A stretch of 35,550 nucleotides of DNA from Desulfotignum sp. (GTDB lineage Bacteria > Desulfobacterota > Desulfobacteria > Desulfobacterales > Desulfobacteraceae). Within the stretch, counting starts at the first letter, position 1. Each line of letters starts with the position of its first letter. The stretch covers positions 1 through 35,550 of the forward strand of contig JAABSB010000012.1 of the NCBI GenBank assembly GCA_011390615.1, written 5' to 3'. A program made the translations under genes and the position numbers. Of this stretch, positions 31,435-35,550 are shown piece after piece. Under the pieces are notes generated by a model that saw only the letters and a program-made list of their open reading frames with translations, was not told the origin of the DNA and ran no database searches.

Positions 31435-31540
31435 TTGAGATGAAGGATTTATTAATCTCAATTATGGGACCGGCACCCGGTGGGGTGGCAGTCCTTCGGG
31501 CTTAAACCGTCATGACTGCCGCTCCCCGGGTACTTTACCC
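31435..31540 (-). ncRNA. Four consecutive perfect hairpins between the BON and csbD genes
   Basis: In minus-strand order: GGGTA/TACCC with a 3-base loop (31528-31540); GGGG plus GGCAGTC paired with GACTGCC plus CCCC around a 20-base loop (31482-31527); ACCGG/CCGGT with a 3-base loop (31469-31481); TTGAGAT/ATCTCAA with a 13-base loop (31435-31461). They are packed with almost no gaps, start seven bases after the BON stop and end 54 bases before the csbD start. A structured leader, a processed small RNA or a complex terminator are all possible. No known riboswitch consensus was recognised. Confidence 0.45.
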
Positions 31541-31547
31541 AGCCCGC

Positions 31548-31862
31548 TTATTTTACAACCATACTGTTCTTAACCGATGTAACCCCTTTCACCTTCCGGG
31601 TGATTTCCACAGCCCTGGCAGAGGCTTCGGCGGAATCCACAAATCCGCTCAGCTGTACTTCTCCCTTGAAAGTCTCCACATTGATCTGGAACATTTTCAG
31701 CATCGGGTCCTCCAGTATTGCCGCCTTAACCTTGGCGGTTATGACGGAGTTATCCACATATTCGCCCGTGCTTTCCCGTGTTTTTGTTCCGGCGCATCCT
31801 GCCAGGAGGGCCGTCAGAAACAATACGATAACCAATTGTCTGAAAAAATTTATCTTATTCAT
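31548..31862 (-). CDS. BON-domain lipoprotein
   Basis: The protein has 104 residues. The lipobox LLAGC gives a lipidated Cys23 after a signal helix. Residues 36-104 are one BON domain: DNSVITAKVKAAILEDPML, INVETFKGEVQLSGFVDS, and ITRKVKGVTSVKNSMVVK. BON proteins such as OsmY act in the periplasm or outer membrane during osmotic and envelope stress, probably by binding phospholipid. It starts 15 bases after the VWA-OmpA gene, with AAGGTG before the ATG, so it is part of that operon. Confidence 0.9.
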   Translation of the reverse strand: MNKINFFRQLVIVLFLTALLAGCAGTKTRESTGEYVDNSVITAKVKAAILEDPMLKMFQINVETFKGEVQLSGFVDSAEASARAVEITRKVKGVTSVKNSMVVK

Positions 31863-31877
31863 AAAGACACCTTTATA

Positions 31878-33032
31878 TTACAAATTCATTGGATGGAGTT
31901 CAACACGCCGGTTCAGTGAACGGCCCTTGTCTGTGCTGTTGGGAGCAGCCGGTTTGGATTGGCCGAATCCCTCAATGATCAGACGATCTTCATGAATTCC
32001 CTTATCCGTCAGATAGGTTTTTACGGCCTTGGCCCGCCTGATGGACAGCGCGTCATTGTAAGCTTTTGTACCGGTACTGTCTGTATGACCTTGCACTTTA
32101 ACAGTAATTTCGGGATGTGTTTTCAAAACGTCGGCAATCTCATTAAGATAATCAAAGGCTCCTGGTTTGATCTCGGATTCATCGAAATCAAAATAGGCCT
32201 CATCCACCACCCAGATACCCTCGGTATTTGTCCCTTCCAATACAGCAGGCTCCGGGGCGGGCGGAGGTGTGACTTCCTTGGCTGCCGGTGCCGGAGCTTC
32301 GGGTTTTTTGGTCAGAAAAACGTTTTCTACAAATTTGGCCATGCCAACGTCTGTCAACAGGTTATCTGCATTGGAGACAAAGCCGCAACCACTGATACGG
32401 GCGATTTCATCCATGAGGACAGCCCCTTTTTCATTATCACCGACAATGATGGGATAATAACAAAGGTCTGGGCCCAATTGATTCTCCAAGGCCTGGGCTG
32501 CTTTGAGGGTAATGGGGGATTCTAAACTGAAGTCCGGCTGACCGTCACTGATGATAATCACAGCGGTTTTACCGGAAACAGAATGCAGTTCTTCCTGCCC
32601 GGAAGCGGTAAGAGCCGTATGCATGGCGCTTGTACCACCTGCTTCAGATATCTCTTTTAATTTTTCACCCAGGGTATTTTCGGAATATTGCTCCATGCCG
32701 TAAAAAAGAACCGTGTTTTCGTCGGAAATTGCAGGGCTGTGCCCAAAGGACCGGAGAGCAGCGTTCTGACCCAGTTCCGGCAGGGTCCGATTGATGCGGC
32801 TGGCAATTTGGGTGGCCACATCAAATTTTTTATTTCCCATGTATGTCTCATCCATGGAACTGGATGCATCAAGAACAATGACAAAATTATCAATGGATGA
32901 CACATGGTCGTTTTCGCTGAACGGGGCCAGGGTAAATGCAGGGATGGTTTTAACCTCCTTTTGGGCATAACACCCTGACAGCAGAAAAGCGATGGCAAGG
33001 GCCGTTAAGAGTTTGATACTGAAAGATTTCAT
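31878..33032 (-). CDS. Lipoprotein with von Willebrand A domain and OmpA peptidoglycan-binding domain
   Basis: The protein has 384 residues. The signal peptide has lipobox LLSGC (Cys21). A VWA domain at about 48-230 has the metal-site motif DASSS (Asp55), and IIISDGQPDFS supplies a further part of the site. After a Pro/Ala-rich linker (PEAPAPAAKEVTPPPAPEP) an OmpA C-terminal domain spans about 275-384: YFDFDESEIKPGAFDYLNEI, VKVQGHTDSTGTKAYND and LSIRRAKAVKTYL. It probably anchors to peptidoglycan from the outer membrane and uses the VWA domain to bind a partner. AAGGAGA precedes the ATG. It heads the BON-CsbD row. Confidence 0.92.
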   Translation of the reverse strand: MKSFSIKLLTALAIAFLLSGCYAQKEVKTIPAFTLAPFSENDHVSSIDNFVIVLDASSSMDETYMGNKKFDVATQIASRINRTLPELGQNAALRSFGHSPAISDENTVLFYGMEQYSENTLGEKLKEISEAGGTSAMHTALTASGQEELHSVSGKTAVIIISDGQPDFSLESPITLKAAQALENQLGPDLCYYPIIVGDNEKGAVLMDEIARISGCGFVSNADNLLTDVGMAKFVENVFLTKKPEAPAPAAKEVTPPPAPEPAVLEGTNTEGIWVVDEAYFDFDESEIKPGAFDYLNEIADVLKTHPEITVKVQGHTDSTGTKAYNDALSIRRAKAVKTYLTDKGIHEDRLIIEGFGQSKPAAPNSTDKGRSLNRRVELHPMNL

Positions 33033-33067
33033 GAAAAGTCTCCTTTATATATTGGGTTTTATGGGTT

Positions 33068-33093
33068 CACGGATGATATGATGTATATCCGTG
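33068..33093. promoter_or_regulatory. CACGGAT/ATCCGTG inverted repeat upstream of the VWA-OmpA gene
   Basis: A 7-bp perfect inverted repeat with a 12-base centre, 36 bases ahead of the VWA-OmpA start. It is either an operator or a hairpin in the leader. Confidence 0.35.
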
Positions 33094-33237
33094 TGATGGA
33101 TGCGTTCACAGACTGATATAATTCAATTAACGTGCCGGGACCTTTGTATCTAATTTATAATCGGCATCCTGTTGACCGGCTGGGGTGTCAGGCCGTAAAG
33201 AATGCGATATCAACCGCATTGAAGAAACAGGAAATTA

Positions 33238-33375
33238 GGTCATATTCAGCCCTTGGTCATATATGACCAAATTTTGACTAAGGTTCTGTAGGGTTCTAAA
33301 AAGATGTCGATAGATCAAGGATTAACGGCCTTGGCACCTCATATGGCAAGGTCATATTTACCCAGGAGGTCATAT
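33238..33375. promoter_or_regulatory. Cluster of GGTCATAT motifs in a 560-base non-coding region
   Basis: GGTCATAT occurs at 33238-33245, 33255-33262, 33350-33357 and 33368-33375. The second lies in a perfect 18-bp palindrome, TTGGTCATATATGACCAA (33253-33270). Motifs come in two pairs spaced 17 and 18 bases start to start. The whole stretch 33033-33592 has no gene. The cluster is nearly equidistant from the divergent VWA-OmpA and GNAT genes, so it could control either or both. Confidence 0.55.
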
Positions 33376-33592
33376 CCTGCCCATTTTTTATAAGATTTTT
33401 AATAGTATCCAGCAGCCCCCCCCTTTGCTGATTATTTATAGATCTTGGGATGATAGATCTCTTTGTTCAGGGTATAAAAATCCTGGCACACAAAATGAAT
33501 ATAAAGTTGGTCACAGTGAATTTATAAAAGGTATCGTCATGTGTTGCAATGGGCATCGGATGGCTTTCCTTTTTTTGTTGGGGAGTATAATC

Positions 33593-34717
33593 ATGGCCGG
33601 CATTGAGATCATTACCGTGGAAGGGGACTCTGAATTAAAAGACTTCATTGAACTGCCCTGGAAGATCTATGTGGCATACCCCAAATGGGTTCCTCCTCTC
33701 AGAAAAGAGGTCCGTCGGATGCTGGATCCCCTCAGACACCCTTTCTGGGAATTTTCCCAGCGCATTCTTTTTCTGGCACGACGGGGCAAAGAGACGGTGG
33801 GCAGAATTGCGGGTATTATAGATGGCCGTTATAACCGGTTCCATAGCGAGAAAATGGGCATCTGGGGGTTCTTTGAATGTGCTGATGATCCACAAGCTGC
33901 GGAAGCCCTGTTCTCTTCCGTGGAAAACTGGGCGCAAAAAAAGGGGATGACCTTCATAAGAGGTCCGCTCAACCCATCCACCAATCACGAAGCAGGATTG
34001 CTCATTCAAGGGTTCGACATACCGCCTTCCCTGATGATGACCTATAACCCGCCGTACTATTCAAGGCTGGTCGAATCGTGCGGCTACTTCAAAGAAAAAG
34101 ACCTGCTGGCTTTCCTTATAGACAGCGATTACAAGCTTCCCGGCTGGATGGATCGTCTGGCCGGCAAGATCGCCAAAAAAAAGGGGATCCGCATCACCCA
34201 TTTTCTTCCAAAGGATGCAGACGCTGAGATTGCTCTGATTCGGCAGATCTATAATGATGCATGGTCTGATAACTGGGGATTCGTTCCCTTGGGCGAAAAG
34301 GAGATGCAGGATATTGGAAAGAACGTCATGGAATTTGTAGATCCTGATATGGCTTTTTTCATCTACTATGAGGATGAACCCGCAGCCTTCTGCCTGGTCT
34401 TCCCCGATATCAACCCTTTGCTTAAGCGTCTCAACGGGCGGGTCGGTCTTTTGGGGGCGCTGAAGTATTTCCTGTATAAAAAAGAGATCGTTGGATTGCG
34501 GTTGTTTATGTTTGGGATCAAAGAAAAATACCGGCAACTGGGACTCCCCATGCTGGCTTTCCACCATATCTATGAGGTTGTGAGAAAAAAAGAGAAATAC
34601 CGTTATATGGAAATGGGCTGGACCCTGGAGGACAATGAGGCGGTCAACTCATTGATAGAGGAAGCCGGGGCAAAAATGGTCAAAAAATACCGCATATTCA
34701 GCAAATCTTTATCATAA
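33593..34717 (+). CDS. GNAT-type N-acetyltransferase-like protein
   Basis: The protein has 374 residues from the ATG at 33593, preceded by GGGGAG; the open frame reaches 33425 but that part is low-complexity and lacks a ribosome-binding site. It matches the large YghO-like family: an N-terminal segment (FIELPWKIYVAYPKWVPPL, then FLARRGKETVGRIAGIID) and a GNAT-fold second half (AFFIYYEDEPAAFCLVFPDI, MFGIKEKYRQLGLPMLAFHH, MGWTLEDNEAVNSLIEEAG). The substrate is unknown. It is followed after 34 bases by the start of a very large PKS-like gene, so it may modify or supply that pathway. Confidence 0.75.
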   Translation: MAGIEIITVEGDSELKDFIELPWKIYVAYPKWVPPLRKEVRRMLDPLRHPFWEFSQRILFLARRGKETVGRIAGIIDGRYNRFHSEKMGIWGFFECADDPQAAEALFSSVENWAQKKGMTFIRGPLNPSTNHEAGLLIQGFDIPPSLMMTYNPPYYSRLVESCGYFKEKDLLAFLIDSDYKLPGWMDRLAGKIAKKKGIRITHFLPKDADAEIALIRQIYNDAWSDNWGFVPLGEKEMQDIGKNVMEFVDPDMAFFIYYEDEPAAFCLVFPDINPLLKRLNGRVGLLGALKYFLYKKEIVGLRLFMFGIKEKYRQLGLPMLAFHHIYEVVRKKEKYRYMEMGWTLEDNEAVNSLIEEAGAKMVKKYRIFSKSLS

Positions 34718-34751
34718 TTAAACCAATGGCTTTGCAGCAAAGGATGTAAAT

Positions 34752-35550
34752 ATGTCGACTGAGCATCAAAATTTCACCATCGCTTTTGTCTGGCGGCCTG
34801 AGGAGATAACCCCGGCGGTGATTCAGATGGCTCAACAAACAGGGAGCTGTGCGATCTTCGATTTTTCCAGGGAAAAGAGAGCAGACGGTCTGTCTTCCTT
34901 ATTACGAAAAACAGACCCTGCCGGTCTTGTCAGGGATATCAAAATTTGTGCCGCAGCCTTTATAAAGACGTCTTTAGAACAGGTATTAAAGGAAACAGGG
35001 ATTCAAAATCTCTGGGTAGAGTGTCCCCCCGGGTTTTCTTGTGAAGATACTGTTCTTTTTTTAAGAAAGCTGGGGGAAGTTTCGAAAAATTATGGCTGCT
35101 TTCCCATCACCGGGGACACCGCGCTCATAACAAAGATGCTGAAGGCCGGCCCAAACATCGAACGTATCGTCTTAAAAGGATGTGAGGCCGCAGGATTCGT
35201 GGGCCGTGAGACAACCATGACGCTCTATTCCATGGTTAGGGAAATGCAGAGATCCTCTGCAGCGCCTTTTGATATTCTTATCTGGGGAAGCGTCTTTATC
35301 CCTGAAGCAGCCGCGGCCTTCCTGTCCACCGGGGCAGCCGGGATCGTTTTTGAGAGTGCCCATTGGCTGACAGACAGGATTGCAGTTGATGATTCCCAAC
35401 GGGAGCGGCTCTCCCGGCTGCGTCCGGATGCCACCGACCTGGTCGGCCTGGATGTGCAGGTTCCCTGCCGTCTGTTCAACAAGGGAAATTCTCTGGCATT
35501 CAAGGAAATTAAGGCATACGAGGACGCACTCTGGGGCGCAGCGGGCATGG
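34752..35550 (+). CDS. Start of a large PKS-type protein with nitronate-monooxygenase-like N-terminal domain (runs off window)
   Basis: From the ATG at 34752 (AAAGGATG upstream) the frame stays open to the window end, 266 codons. The segment resembles a flavin-dependent TIM barrel of the nitronate monooxygenase/enoyl reductase type: FTIAFVWRPEEITPAVIQMA at the start, IKICAAAFIKTSLEQVLKE, and GSVFIPEAAAAFLSTGAAG then VFESAHWLTD, where the family has a GGIxTPEAAAAAL-type flavin loop. The following LVGLDVQVPCRLFNKGNSLA resembles the linker after such domains in very large type I polyketide synthases of Desulfobacterota. The ketosynthase and later domains are outside the window, so that part is inference. 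Confidence 0.6.
   Translation, partial: MSTEHQNFTIAFVWRPEEITPAVIQMAQQTGSCAIFDFSREKRADGLSSLLRKTDPAGLVRDIKICAAAFIKTSLEQVLKETGIQNLWVECPPGFSCEDTVLFLRKLGEVSKNYGCFPITGDTALITKMLKAGPNIERIVLKGCEAAGFVGRETTMTLYSMVREMQRSSAAPFDILIWGSVFIPEAAAAFLSTGAAGIVFESAHWLTDRIAVDDSQRERLSRLRPDATDLVGLDVQVPCRLFNKGNSLAFKEIKAYEDALWGAAGM

Noticed and set aside
31469-31540. Cyclic-di-GMP-I riboswitch suggested by CTTAAACC on the plus strand
   Set aside because: The 5' half of the consensus (GGGCAAACC and GACGCAAAGCC) is absent, and the plus strand does not lead into a gene in the right place.
33425-33592. 56-codon N-terminal extension of the GNAT-type protein
   Set aside because: It lacks a ribosome-binding site, and the ATG at 33593 has GGGGAG and begins the conserved part.

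Overview
The window looks like a chromosomal segment of an anaerobic Desulfobacterota (Desulfobacteraceae-like) bacterium. This is inferred from a selenocysteine-encoding peroxiredoxin, a nitroreductase fused to clostridial-type ferredoxin clusters, the start of a large polyketide-synthase-type protein with an N-terminal nitronate-monooxygenase-like barrel, a moderately high GC content with strong AGGAG ribosome-binding sites, and many transport and peptide-utilisation genes. No rRNA, tRNA or CRISPR array was seen.

Region 1 (1-6.35 kb) mixes intact genes with debris. Intact genes are a partial methyltransferase, a ferredoxin-nitroreductase, a Kef-type antiporter with CBS domains and an RNase H-like exonuclease. 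Between them lie an internally deleted AAA ATPase, a 5'-altered copy of a gamma-carbonic-anhydrase-like gene, two C-terminal scraps of nitroreductases, a 94-bp piece of a LysE exporter, a 52-bp repeat present twice, and an IS200/IS605 element with an intact tnpA but a gutted tnpB. Region 2 (6.37-7.21 kb) is a secreted FISUMP-type C-type-lectin protein. Its C-terminal 52 codons have the NNC-rich composition expected of a diversity-generating-retroelement variable region, although no reverse transcriptase is in the window.

Region 3 (7.4-12.9 kb, plus strand) carries an M81/MlrC peptidase with a GltS-type symporter, then a methyltransferase and a LysE exporter, then a peroxiredoxin with an in-frame UGA at the peroxidatic position, followed by a bacterial SECIS-like hairpin. 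Region 4 (21.6 to 12.9 kb, minus strand) is one long operon: GntR/FadR regulator, amidohydrolase, OppB, OppC, OppF, OppD, substrate-binding protein, and an enolase-superfamily racemase/epimerase of the NSAR/OSBS type. It looks like an uptake and processing pathway for a peptide or N-acyl amino acid, with a clear promoter/operator in front of the regulator.

Region 5 (26.1 to 21.8 kb, minus strand) is a three-gene module: a small basic winged-helix protein, a SNF2-family helicase, and a SWIM zinc-finger protein whose own C-terminus has a similar basic linker plus winged helix. Region 6 (26.4-28.9 kb) is a penicillin-acylase-family Ntn hydrolase ending at a strong terminator. Region 7 (33.0 to 28.9 kb, minus strand) holds envelope and stress-type genes (VWA-OmpA lipoprotein, BON lipoprotein, CsbD, two small unknowns), an ABM monooxygenase-like protein with the second carbonic-anhydrase copy, and a coiled-coil protein. 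Region 8 (33.0-35.55 kb) has a 560-bp non-coding stretch with a cluster of GGTCATAT motifs, then a GNAT-type protein and the start of the large PKS-like gene, which runs off the window.
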